In this document: piece after piece, positions 8,154-15,060 of the stretch | Layout of the letters: each line of letters begins with the position of its first letter | Numbering within the stretch: position 1 is the stretch's first letter | Notes under the pieces: model-generated | What the model was told of the DNA's origin: nothing | Database searches by the model: none | What the model saw: the letters and a program-made list of their open reading frames with translations, nothing else | Source of the DNA: a bacterium | GTDB lineage: Bacteria > Bacteroidota > Bacteroidia > Cytophagales > Thermonemataceae | Direction: 5' to 3' | Length of the DNA: 15,111 nt | NCBI GenBank assembly: GCA_025362415.1 | Contig: JANYGM010000271.1 | Span: 1 to 15,111, forward strand | Program-made: the position numbers and the translations under genes

Positions 8154-8501
8154 ATGAAACCATTTCATTTAAAACTTATAATTATTGGATTTCTGTTAAA
8201 CTCTTGTGGACAAATTCCATACGAGAGATTTGACTCAAATAAATGGCAAAAAACTGACTTAAATCTTGGAGAAAATTCACAAATGAGATGGAATATGATG
8301 AATGATCTAAGAAAAAAATTCAAATTAGTTGGAATGATGAAACCTGAAATTGATAACCTACTTGGAAAACCTGACGGTGAAGGAGATTATGAATATTATT
8401 ACTCTTTAGGAATGACAGGAACTGGAATTAACATAGGAAAACTAACAATTTTGTTTGACAAAACTAACAAAGTAAAAGAAATCAAAGTAACTCAAGGATA
8501 A
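8154..8501 (+). CDS. Small lipoprotein with BamE/SmpA-like core
   Basis: This 115-residue protein begins with a lipoprotein signal: a basic start, hydrophobic LKLIIIGFLL, then NSC with the acylated residue likely Cys18. After a polar linker comes LVGMMKPEIDNLLGKPD (about residues 58-74), then a Tyr-rich stretch EYYYSLG and a closing strand pair with KLTILFDKTNKVKEIKV. The 'GM..xEv..lLGkPd … l.i.F…..V..i.v' layout resembles the BamE/SmpA/OmlA fold found in outer-membrane assembly factors and many small lipoproteins. The match is by pattern only, so a role in barrel assembly is not claimed. It would be anchored to a membrane facing the periplasm or outside. It lies between unrelated genes, probably as its own unit. 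Confidence 0.72.
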   Translation: MKPFHLKLIIIGFLLNSCGQIPYERFDSNKWQKTDLNLGENSQMRWNMMNDLRKKFKLVGMMKPEIDNLLGKPDGEGDYEYYYSLGMTGTGINIGKLTILFDKTNKVKEIKVTQG

Positions 8502-8562
8502 AAAAATATAATTTCCTTGTTGCTAATAATTTACTCATAACAACAAAAATACGTTTCAAATT

Positions 8563-10317
8563 ATGTTAGAACAAAATATTCAAAATAAAATAAATACTTG
8601 GCTTTCAGGTGCTTACGACCAAAATACTAAAGATGAAATACAACAACTTATATCTGAAAATAAGGAAAATGAACTAAAAGAAGCCTTTTATAAAGATTTA
8701 GAGTTTGGAACAGGCGGTTTGCGTGGTATTATGGGCGTTGGCTCAAACCGTATGAATAAATATACTGTTGGAATGGCTACACAAGGACTTGCTAATTATA
8801 TCAAAAAATGCTTTCCTATTAGTGAAAATGATGTACTAAATAATAATAAAATAAAAGTTGCTATTGCCTACGACAGTCGCAATAATAGCGTTTTTTTTGC
8901 GAATATTGTGGCTGATGTGTTTTCTGCGAGTGGTTTTGACACATATATCTTTGAGAGTTTGCGCCCTACTCCAGAATTGTCGTTTGCTATTAGGCATTTA
9001 GGTTGCAAAAGTGGTGTTATGGTGACTGCCTCCCACAATCCTCGTGAATATAATGGCTATAAAGCCTATTGGGATGATGGAGCGCAGTTTGTCGCACCTC
9101 ACGACCAAAATGTCATTGACGAAATAGCAAAAATAAAAATAGAAGATGTTAATTTTCAAGGAATTAAAGAAAATATACATCTCATTGGAAAAGAAATTGA
9201 TGCACTTTATCAAGCGCAAATCTTGGCGCAGTCTATCAATAAAGACCTTATCAAAAAACATAAAAATCTTAAAATTGTCTATACACCATTGCACGGTGCA
9301 GGTATTACGCAAGTGCCACAAGTACTTGCAATGCTTGGTTTTGAGCAAGTGAGTGTAGTCAAAGAACAAGAAAAACCTGATGGAAACTTTCCTACGGTAG
9401 TTTTTCCTAATCCAGAGGAAGCAGAAGCTCTCACGCTTGCCCTTAAACTTGCCAAAGAACTCAATGCAGATTTGGTGCTTGCTACAGACCCAGACGCAGA
9501 CCGTTTGGGCATAGCCGTAAAAAATGAAAAAGGAGAATTTGTGCTTTTAAATGGTAATCAGACTGGAAGTTTGATTTTGTATTATCTTTTTAATGCTTGG
9601 GAAAAAGCAGGAAAAATTACAGGAAATCAGTACATAGTGAAAACTATTGTTACAACTGAATTGATGGATAATATGGCGCAAAAAATGGGTGTGGCGTGCT
9701 ACAACACACTTACAGGCTTCAAATATATTGCAGACGTGATACGTCAGCACGAAAAAAACGAGGTTTTTATTGCAGGAGGGGAAGAAAGTTATGGCTTTAT
9801 GATTGGGGATTTTGTTAGAGATAAAGATGGCATTGCTGCTGCTGCTATTATTGCTGAAATATGCGCTTATGCTACAGAAAATGGCATTTCTTTGTATGAA
9901 ATGATGAAAGAAATGTATGTAGAATATGGTTATTATTACGAAACTTTGATACCTATCACTATGAAAGGCATTTCTGGTGCAGAAGACATCAAAAAAATGA
10001 TGCAAGATTTCCGTAATACACCACCTATTGCGCTTGCAGGCTCAAAAGTAGTGCTTGTTAAAGATTTTCAGGCACTTACAGAAAAAAATATTTTGACAGG
10101 AGAAGAAAAAATATTAAATTTCCCTGAAAAATCAAATGTTTTACAATTTTTTACAGAAGATGGTAGCAAAATTTCGGCACGTCCTTCTGGTACAGAACCA
10201 AAAATAAAATTTTATGTTGGGTTGCGCCAAGATTTACCTAAAAAGGAGGATTTTGATGCAATTACAACAGTTTTATCTCAAAAAGCAATACAAATTAGGG
10301 AAGATTTAGGTTTGTAA
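8563..10317 (+). CDS. Phosphoglucomutase/phosphomannomutase (alpha-D-phosphohexomutase)
   Basis: This 584-residue cytoplasmic enzyme interconverts hexose 1- and 6-phosphates, linking glycolysis to sugar-nucleotide and polysaccharide synthesis. All four family sites are intact: the N-terminal FGTGGLRGIMG block (about residues 48-58); the phosphoserine loop TASHNP with Ser157; the Mg-binding DPDADR with Asp309, Asp311 and Asp313; the sugar-specificity loop GGEESYGF (405-412); and the C-terminal phosphate-binding RPSGTEPK (540-547). The length and the FGTGGLRG block place it with the longer PGM2/PgcA-type enzymes rather than the roughly 450-residue ManB/GlmM type. Sequence alone does not decide between glucose and mannose phosphate. 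Only 11 bases separate its stop from the next gene, so the two may share a transcript. Confidence 0.95.
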   Translation: MLEQNIQNKINTWLSGAYDQNTKDEIQQLISENKENELKEAFYKDLEFGTGGLRGIMGVGSNRMNKYTVGMATQGLANYIKKCFPISENDVLNNNKIKVAIAYDSRNNSVFFANIVADVFSASGFDTYIFESLRPTPELSFAIRHLGCKSGVMVTASHNPREYNGYKAYWDDGAQFVAPHDQNVIDEIAKIKIEDVNFQGIKENIHLIGKEIDALYQAQILAQSINKDLIKKHKNLKIVYTPLHGAGITQVPQVLAMLGFEQVSVVKEQEKPDGNFPTVVFPNPEEAEALTLALKLAKELNADLVLATDPDADRLGIAVKNEKGEFVLLNGNQTGSLILYYLFNAWEKAGKITGNQYIVKTIVTTELMDNMAQKMGVACYNTLTGFKYIADVIRQHEKNEVFIAGGEESYGFMIGDFVRDKDGIAAAAIIAEICAYATENGISLYEMMKEMYVEYGYYYETLIPITMKGISGAEDIKKMMQDFRNTPPIALAGSKVVLVKDFQALTEKNILTGEEKILNFPEKSNVLQFFTEDGSKISARPSGTEPKIKFYVGLRQDLPKKEDFDAITTVLSQKAIQIREDLGL

Positions 10318-10328
10318 GTGATTAAAAT

Positions 10329-10982
10329 ATGGAAAATACAGAAGTAAAATCTTATAATTTTTCTAATATCAAATTTTCAGATTTAGAGGAAATTGTTGAT
10401 ATTAAAGTAGTTGATAATGATGCTAAATTTGATGAGTGGTTTGAGACTACGTATGATTTAGATGATATAGAAATTTTGTTTTTCAAAAATTTAATTCAGA
10501 AAAATAAAACTCGTATTGCCTTTTATATGGAGGAAAATTTAAGGGCGAAATTTATTATTCCCATTCTCAACCTTGTTGATTTTGTGTTTGAGTCTGTGAG
10601 TGATTGGTATGATACGGCACTTTCAGGTACGCTAAATGGTGTAGAATTCAAAGGTTTTACGGATTTTATGGTGGCATCTGGTACGGAAAATCCACGAAAA
10701 CCTTATTTTTTTATTCAAGAATTTAAGCCCTCCATTCCTGATAAAGACCCTCGTGTTCAATTATTAGCAGAATTATTAGTAGCCACAGAAAAAAATAAAA
10801 CTGCTATTATGCGTGGTGGTTATATTGTTGGGCGAATTTGGTTTTTTGTGATTTTAGAGAAATTAGCAGAAAATAAATTTGAGTATGTTATTTCTAAATC
10901 TTTTGATAGCTTAGATTTGGAGGATTTGAAACAGATTTATATCATTTTGCAGGCAGTAAAGCATAAATATTGTCAGGATTAA
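10329..10982 (+). CDS. Uncharacterised protein with PD-(D/E)XK nuclease-like core
   Basis: This 217-residue soluble protein has no signal or membrane segment. Its central region fits a PD-(D/E)XK nuclease fold: a helix carrying Glu68/Glu69 (FYMEENLRAKFIIPIL), then FKGFTDFMV with Asp112, the strand FFIQEFK with Glu131 and Lys133, and Gln144 in DPRVQLLAELL, a position matching the Q motif after the core in type I restriction R-subunit N-termini. The D…ExK…Q order is directly visible; nuclease activity is inferred, and the family also contains inactive or non-nuclease members. No helicase domain, methylase or specificity subunit lies nearby, so it is not part of a visible restriction system. It follows the phosphomutase by 11 bases and may be cotranscribed. 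Its C-terminus (SLDLEDLKQIYIILQ) looks helical. Confidence 0.75.
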   Translation: MENTEVKSYNFSNIKFSDLEEIVDIKVVDNDAKFDEWFETTYDLDDIEILFFKNLIQKNKTRIAFYMEENLRAKFIIPILNLVDFVFESVSDWYDTALSGTLNGVEFKGFTDFMVASGTENPRKPYFFIQEFKPSIPDKDPRVQLLAELLVATEKNKTAIMRGGYIVGRIWFFVILEKLAENKFEYVISKSFDSLDLEDLKQIYIILQAVKHKYCQD

Positions 10983-11074
10983 AATATAAAAATAATTATT
11001 ATTGATGGAAACGGTTTAGGGAAATGAATTTGCTATTTATTTTTATTTTTATAGGAAATTTAAAAAAATAATCT

Positions 11075-11082
11075 TATATTTG
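11075..11082 (+). promoter_or_regulatory. Candidate -7 box for the DUF937-like gene
   Basis: TATATTTG matches TAnnTTTG and lies 36 bases before the ATG at 11119, giving a leader of about 30 bases. No TTG at the usual -33 spacing is seen (the nearest is about 42 bases upstream), so this is a half match. Confidence 0.45.
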
Positions 11083-11118
11083 TCTAATATTATTTTTAAT
11101 AATTAAACTTATATTTAT

Positions 11119-11619
11119 ATGTTTGAACAACTAATGAATTTGGTAAAAGAGCATTCTGGCGAGCAAATTGTCAATAATGCAGCCGTTCCTAACGAATACA
11201 ATGAAGCAGCAGTTTCCTCTGTGGCATCTTCTATATTTTCTGTATTGCAAACACAAGTAGCCAATGGAAACGTAAACTCTTTGCTACAAATGTTTCAAGG
11301 AAATAATCAGCAAAATGCTGATGGTACTGTCGTAAATGCACAAAACAATCAAGAAAATCCTATTATGAATAGTATGATTTCTAGCGTTGTAGGGAAATTT
11401 GCTACAAAATTTGGTATGAATGAGCAAACTGCAACGGGTATTGCAAACTCTCTTATTCCAACAATAATGGCAAATTTTGTTAATAAAACAAATGATGAAA
11501 AAGACAATAGCTTTAGCCTACAAGGTATTCTTGCTGCTGTAGGTGGTGAAGGCAAATTAGATATTGGGGGGATTTTGAGTAACTTTTTTGGTGGAAACAA
11601 AAACAACCAACCAAAATAA
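11119..11619 (+). CDS. DUF937-like (YidB-like) protein
   Basis: This 166-residue protein is rich in Asn and Gln and lacks a signal peptide. It has an N-terminal helical part (MFEQLMNLVKEHSGEQIV, then AAVSSVASSIFSVLQTQV), a low-complexity Asn/Gln linker around residues 75-95, a second helical part with GKFATKFGMNEQTATGIANS followed by LIPTIMANFVNKTND, and a glycine-rich tail containing LQGILAAVGG and IGGILSNFFGG. The repeated GI-L--FFGG-type helices are typical of DUF937 proteins, whose biochemical role is not established. A -7 box just upstream suggests its own promoter. The family assignment is by pattern and is moderately sure. Confidence 0.7.
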   Translation: MFEQLMNLVKEHSGEQIVNNAAVPNEYNEAAVSSVASSIFSVLQTQVANGNVNSLLQMFQGNNQQNADGTVVNAQNNQENPIMNSMISSVVGKFATKFGMNEQTATGIANSLIPTIMANFVNKTNDEKDNSFSLQGILAAVGGEGKLDIGGILSNFFGGNKNNQPK

Positions 11620-11746
11620 AGTAAGTAATTGTGAATTTTAAATTGTGAATTATGAATGAATACAAAATTATGATAATCAACTAATTACACATAATTTTAT
11701 CACATAAAACATAAATTTAATTGACAAATTCCACTTAGCTAAAAAC

Positions 11747-11808
11747 AAACCACTTTTATCTTTACAAATCTGCTAAAATGCTTGTTGTAATATAGATAAA
11801 AGTGGTTT
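11747..11808. repeat. Strong 15-bp inverted repeat (hairpin)
   Basis: AAACCACTTTTATCT (11747-11761) and AGATAAAAGTGGTTT (11794-11808) are perfect inverted copies around a 32-base centre. Within that centre TTACAA (11762-11767) and TTGTAA (11785-11790) pair again, so the stem can extend with only a 3-base bulge. Two more T's follow the right arm, giving a TTTTT run, and an A-run precedes the left arm, so it could end transcription in either direction. It lies 127 bases past the DUF937-like stop. A regulatory or mobile-element origin is also possible. Confidence 0.7.
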
Positions 11809-11827
11809 TTGAATAATTCATAAATAC

Positions 11828-11919
11828 AGAATAATGAAAATAGGCATAAAATATGCACAAAAGAAAAACATTATTCTTAAATATTATCTTACCAAAAATG
11901 AAGGCTATATTTATAGCCT
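11828..11919 (+). promoter_or_regulatory. Palindrome cluster upstream of the first desaturase
   Basis: AGAATAATG (11828-11836) and CATTATTCT (11869-11877) are perfect inverted copies, enclosing a smaller GCATA/TATGC palindrome (11844-11856). Further on, AGGCTATA-TT-TATAGCCT (11902-11919) is an 8-bp-arm palindrome, the usual size of an operator for a dimeric regulator. These may be operators or a folded leader for the desaturase mRNA; which of the two is not visible from sequence. Confidence 0.4.
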
Positions 11920-12013
11920 AAAATATCATTATTACAAATCCTTATTAAATTACATCAACTTAAAAAAACATTATTTTCAATTCTTATTTAAAATATCCTC
12001 TAACGTATAATTT

Positions 12014-13099
12014 ATGGCAAAAGTAATTTTTAATAGAAAAGCAGATTTTTATAACTCGCTTAAAAAATCAGTAGATAACTACTTCACAACCAATAACCTC
12101 AAAAAAACAGGTAACTGGGAACTTTATACCAAAACTTTGGTACTTGTACCTATGGCAGTTGGTATATATGTAACGCTCCTTCTTGTACCAACAATGCCTG
12201 TAATAGCAGCTTTGGGGCTTTGTGTATTGTTTGCGTTGGTGGCTGCAAGCATTGGGTTTAATGTAATGCACGATGCTTGTCACGGGTCTTATTCTACAAA
12301 AACGTGGGTAAATGACCTTGTAGGGCTTTCTTTGAATGCTTTGGGTGGAAATGCTTACATCTGGAAATTCAAACATAATGTAATTCATCATACTTATACC
12401 AATATTGAAGGACTTGATGATGATATTGCTAATCACCCTATTTTGCGTATGTGCAGTAGCCAAGAATGGAAACCTGCACACCGTTTTCAGTCTATTTATT
12501 TGTTGGTTGTTTATGCCATTAGCACTATTGCGTGGATGTTTGTGTTGGATTATGTCAAGTATTTTAGCAGAAAAATTCATATTAGTGATATGCCAAAAAT
12601 GAGTATCAAAGAACATACTATTTTCTGGGTTAGTAAGATTTTGTATAACATTTTTTATGTTGCTTTGCCTATTTATTTTCTTGGCGTAACGAACTGGTTT
12701 GTTGGTTTTATGGTGATGCACGCAGTTTTAGGCATTGTTACGGCTATTGTTTTTCAACTAGCACACGTAGTAGAAGAAACTAAATTTGAAGTTTTGGGCA
12801 TAGATGAAACTCACATTGAGAACGAATGGGCGGTACATCAGTTGATGGGAACTGCTAATTTTGCTCGTAAAGACAAACTTGTTTCTTGGTATGTAGGCGG
12901 TCTAAACTATCAAATAGAACATCATTTGTTCCCTCGTATTAGCCACGTACATTATCCAGCACTTAGCAAAATTGTAAAAGATGCCTGTGAGCAGTTTGAT
13001 ATTGCTTATAATGAATCTCCTACAATGTGGAAAGCCATTGTGTCGCATTTTAGTCTAATAAACCAAATGGGCAAAAAGCCTCAACTGGTAATGGCTTAG
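12014..13099 (+). CDS. Membrane fatty acid desaturase, first tandem copy
   Basis: This 361-residue integral membrane di-iron desaturase inserts double bonds into acyl chains, using O2 and an electron donor. The three histidine boxes are intact: HDACH (His86, His90), HNVIHH (His121, His125, His126) and QIEHH (Gln300, His303, His304). Gln at the start of the third box is the mark of the linoleoyl-CoA/front-end (delta-5/delta-6-like) group. Hydrophobic segments lie around residues 41-83, 160-180 and 205-250. There is no cytochrome b5 domain, so electrons must come from a separate carrier, as in other bacterial members. Regiospecificity cannot be read from the sequence. The gene is closely related to the next one and probably arose with it by tandem duplication. 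The long palindrome-rich upstream region suggests its own regulation. Confidence 0.93.
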   Translation: MAKVIFNRKADFYNSLKKSVDNYFTTNNLKKTGNWELYTKTLVLVPMAVGIYVTLLLVPTMPVIAALGLCVLFALVAASIGFNVMHDACHGSYSTKTWVNDLVGLSLNALGGNAYIWKFKHNVIHHTYTNIEGLDDDIANHPILRMCSSQEWKPAHRFQSIYLLVVYAISTIAWMFVLDYVKYFSRKIHISDMPKMSIKEHTIFWVSKILYNIFYVALPIYFLGVTNWFVGFMVMHAVLGIVTAIVFQLAHVVEETKFEVLGIDETHIENEWAVHQLMGTANFARKDKLVSWYVGGLNYQIEHHLFPRISHVHYPALSKIVKDACEQFDIAYNESPTMWKAIVSHFSLINQMGKKPQLVMA

Positions 13100-13139
13100 T
13101 AGAAGCCCCTAAATCCCTAGCGTAGCACAAGGGGACTTT

Positions 13140-13393
13140 AAAGACATTGAAAAATGTATTTGTGTTGCTCCTTTGGGGTTGGAGCTATTCTCTGTGTCGT
13201 CAGGTGTTTCCACCTGACGACAAATGCGCTTTTAGATTTTTTATTTTTGAGGAAATAATGATTTTTACGTTTTATTTTCTCCAAAAACTGGTATTTAAAA
13301 GCTATATTTGTTGTCGGGTGGAAACACCCGACAACACAAAAAAGACATTGAAAAATGTATTTGTATTGCTCCTTTGGGCTGGGGCTATTATTC
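13140..13393 (+). repeat. Direct repeat flanking a palindromic insert
   Basis: The words AAAGACATTGAAAAATGTAT and TTGCTCCTTTGGG occur in the same order at 13140-13191 and again at 13341-13393, 201 bases apart, with a few changes near the end. Each copy ends in a small hairpin (GCTCC…GGAGC in the first, GCTCC…GGGGC in the second, the latter using a wobble pair). The first copy is preceded by AGCCCCTAAATCCCTAG…AAGGGGACTTT (13113-13139), a sequence style common in Bacteroidota spacers. The 146-bp palindrome sits exactly between the two copies. Confidence 0.8.
13193..13338. repeat. 146-bp imperfect palindrome with a hairpin at each end
   Basis: The first 40 bases (from TGTGTCGTCAGGTG) are the inverted copy of the last 40 (ending CACCCGACAACACA) with few changes, and weaker inverted similarity runs on toward the centre (CGCTTTTAGAT against ATTTAAAAGCT). 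Each end is itself a hairpin: GTCGTCAGGTG-TTTC-CACCTGACGAC (13196-13221) and TGTTGTCGGGTG-GAAA-CACCCGACAACA (13309-13336). The layout is like a paired REP (BIME) or MITE. TATATTTG at 13303-13310 matches a -7 box and overlaps the second hairpin, so it could also be the promoter of the next desaturase, but that is uncertain. Confidence 0.75.
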
Positions 13394-13413
13394 ATATTTT
13401 AAATTTTTAATTT

Positions 13414-14499
13414 ATGCCAAAAGTAATTTTTAACAGAAAAGCTGACTTTTTTAACTCTCTGAAAAAATCAGTAGATAATTATTTTACTACAAATAACATC
13501 AAAAAAACAGGCAACTGGGAACTTTATGCCAAAACTTTGGTACTTGTGCCTATGGCTATTGCCTTGTATGTGAGCGTGCTTATTGTGCCTATGCACTGGG
13601 CTATTGCACTTAGTTTTTGTGTGTTGTTTGCGGTGGTAGCAGCAAGCATAGGTTTTAATGTGATGCACGACGCTTGTCACGGTTCTTATTCTAGCAAAAA
13701 ATGGGTTAATGACCTTGTAGGACTTTCTATAAACGCATTGGGCGGAAACGCATACATCTGGAAATTTAAACATAATGTAATACATCATACTTACACCAAT
13801 ATTGAAGGACTTGATGACGACATTCACAAACACCCTATTTTGCGTATGTGTAGCTCGCAGGCGTGGAAACCTGCACATCAATTTCAGTATATTTATATGT
13901 TTGGTGCTTATGCGCTTAGCTCTATTACGTGGATGCTTATGTTTGATTATATAAAATATTTTAGTAGAAAAATTGTCGTGAGTGATATGCCTGCAATGAC
14001 GACACTAGACCACGTTACATTTTGGGTGAGCAAGGCACTTTATTTGGTTTTTTATATAGGAATACCTATTTATTTTGTGGGAACACTCAACTGGTTTATA
14101 GGTTTTATGGCTATGCACGCAGTTTTAGGACTGATTTTGGCAATTGTTTTCCAACTAGCTCACGTAGTAGAAGAAACTAAATTTGAAACGGCACATACAG
14201 AAGAAGTACACATAGCAAACGAATGGGCTGTACATCAGTTGGCAGGAACGGCAAATTTTGCTCGTGATGACAAATTTATTTCTTGGTATGTGGGTGGGCT
14301 AAACTACCAAATAGAACATCATTTATTCCCACGCATTAGTCACGTACATTATCCTGCACTTAGCGAGATAGTAAAAGCTAAATGTGAAGAGTTTGGCATT
14401 GAATATAATGAATCTCCTACAATGTGGACAGCAACACTTTCTCACATAAAACTTATGAAAGAACTAGGCAAAAAACCTGTTGTAGCAGTTGCAGCATAG
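13414..14499 (+). CDS. Membrane fatty acid desaturase, second tandem copy
   Basis: This 361-residue paralogue of the preceding gene is about 75% identical by hand alignment. The histidine boxes are His85/His89, His120/His124/His125 and Gln299/His302/His303, all intact, so both copies should be active. Identity is nearly complete around the boxes and in the N-terminal 45 residues. It is lowest in the membrane segments (about residues 50-70, 160-180 and 200-245) and in a loop around 258-268, the regions expected to line or border the acyl channel. This pattern fits paralogues that have diverged in chain position or substrate while keeping the di-iron site; that is inference. A 314-bp repeat-filled spacer separates the two, so independent transcription is likely. 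The ATG at 13414 matches the first copy's start in position and sequence. Confidence 0.93.
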   Translation: MPKVIFNRKADFFNSLKKSVDNYFTTNNIKKTGNWELYAKTLVLVPMAIALYVSVLIVPMHWAIALSFCVLFAVVAASIGFNVMHDACHGSYSSKKWVNDLVGLSINALGGNAYIWKFKHNVIHHTYTNIEGLDDDIHKHPILRMCSSQAWKPAHQFQYIYMFGAYALSSITWMLMFDYIKYFSRKIVVSDMPAMTTLDHVTFWVSKALYLVFYIGIPIYFVGTLNWFIGFMAMHAVLGLILAIVFQLAHVVEETKFETAHTEEVHIANEWAVHQLAGTANFARDDKFISWYVGGLNYQIEHHLFPRISHVHYPALSEIVKAKCEEFGIEYNESPTMWTATLSHIKLMKELGKKPVVAVAA

Positions 14500-14511
14500 T
14501 GCAAAAGTTAC

Positions 14512-14551
14512 ATTATTTGTTGTTAGGGCGAAAGTTCTGACAACAAATAAT
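14512..14551 (+). repeat. GAAA-capped hairpin, third family member
   Basis: ATTATTTGTTGT (14512-14523) pairs perfectly with ACAACAAATAAT (14540-14551). The intervening TAGGGC and GTTCTG also pair if G-T wobbles are allowed, giving an 18-bp stem capped by GAAA (14530-14533). It starts 12 bases after the desaturase stop. No T-run follows, so it is not a standard intrinsic terminator. It matches the two hairpins at 13196-13221 and 13309-13336 in stem base (TGTYGT/ACRACA), loop and preceding ATTTG. Confidence 0.8.
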
Positions 14552-14563
14552 AATGATAAACAA

Positions 14564-15052
14564 ATGAAATTCACTAAATTTTTACAATTTTCCCTACTAC
14601 TTTTAGGGGGATATCTCACTATTGGTTTACTGTGTCACGCTTGTAGTGAACATAAACAAGAACCAATAAATGTCAATAGTGCTGAATACTTAAAAAAAAT
14701 CAAATCACAATTTGCTATAGATACAACAGTTAAAGATATGTCTTTAATTGCTGTAAATAATCCTTTTAATTTCAATAAACAAGATATTTTTACAATTTAT
14801 TGTAATCACGATATAATTTATACAGGAGAATTTAGTGAGGGTATTAAACTCTCCAAATCAATTTTGTTAAAAGCCAAAATAGTTCACTTTAGAATAGAAA
14901 TGCTAAGAAAAAATGATTTGTTTATTTTTGAAGATAAAAGTATAATTTATTTAGATAGTAGTTATAATTTCATCTATTATGGGTTTTTTCCTTCAAATCC
15001 ATCTACGGATAGGATACATTTTTTTCCTCAAAAAAATCCAGTAATTCAATAA
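14564..15052 (+). CDS. Putative lipoprotein of unknown function
   Basis: Starting at the ATG at 14564, this 162-residue protein has a lipoprotein-like N-terminus: MKFTKF, hydrophobic LLLLGGYLTIGLL, then CHAC followed by SEHKQEP, with Cys27 (after Ala26) the likely acylation site. The lipobox is loose, as is common in this phylum. The rest alternates short strands and turns (FTIYCNHDIIYTGEF, KAKIVHFRIEML, DLFIFEDKSIIYLD), suggesting a small beta-rich domain outside the cytoplasm; no family is recognised. An upstream in-frame TTG at 14489 overlaps the desaturase end and would bury the signal, so it is rejected. A hairpin lies just before the gene and a strong terminator just after, so it ends the transcription unit. 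Confidence 0.72.
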   Translation: MKFTKFLQFSLLLLGGYLTIGLLCHACSEHKQEPINVNSAEYLKKIKSQFAIDTTVKDMSLIAVNNPFNFNKQDIFTIYCNHDIIYTGEFSEGIKLSKSILLKAKIVHFRIEMLRKNDLFIFEDKSIIYLDSSYNFIYYGFFPSNPSTDRIHFFPQKNPVIQ

Positions 15053-15060
15053 AAACCCTC

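Larger units (their letters stand above)
11620..12013. other. 394-bp spacer before the first desaturase
   Basis: No ORF here looks real. The left end has AATTGTGAATTATGAAT-like words at about 11627-11655. The middle and right parts hold the palindromes listed separately (11747-11808 and 11828-11919). The last 90 bases before the ATG are AT-rich with no clear TAnnTTTG box on the plus strand, so the desaturase promoter could not be placed. Confidence 0.6.

Noticed and set aside
8517..8546. TTGTTG…CAACAA inverted repeat before the phosphomutase gene as a fourth hairpin family member
   Set aside because: Only 6 bp pair, the loop is 18 bases and lacks GAAA, and the flanks do not match the family.
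12068..12721. 217-residue minus-strand ORF antisense to the first desaturase, with a counterpart at 13468-13881
   Set aside because: Both are mirror frames of conserved desaturase codons; the similarity between them follows from the duplication.
13147..13410. 87-residue plus-strand ORF and an 85-residue minus-strand ORF (13138-13395) between the desaturases
   Set aside because: Both run through direct and inverted repeats, share no recognisable domain and exist only because the repeat is free of stops.
14489..14563. TTG start extending the final lipoprotein upstream
   Set aside because: It overlaps the desaturase gene and reads through the hairpin at 14512-14551; the ATG at 14564 gives a proper signal sequence.
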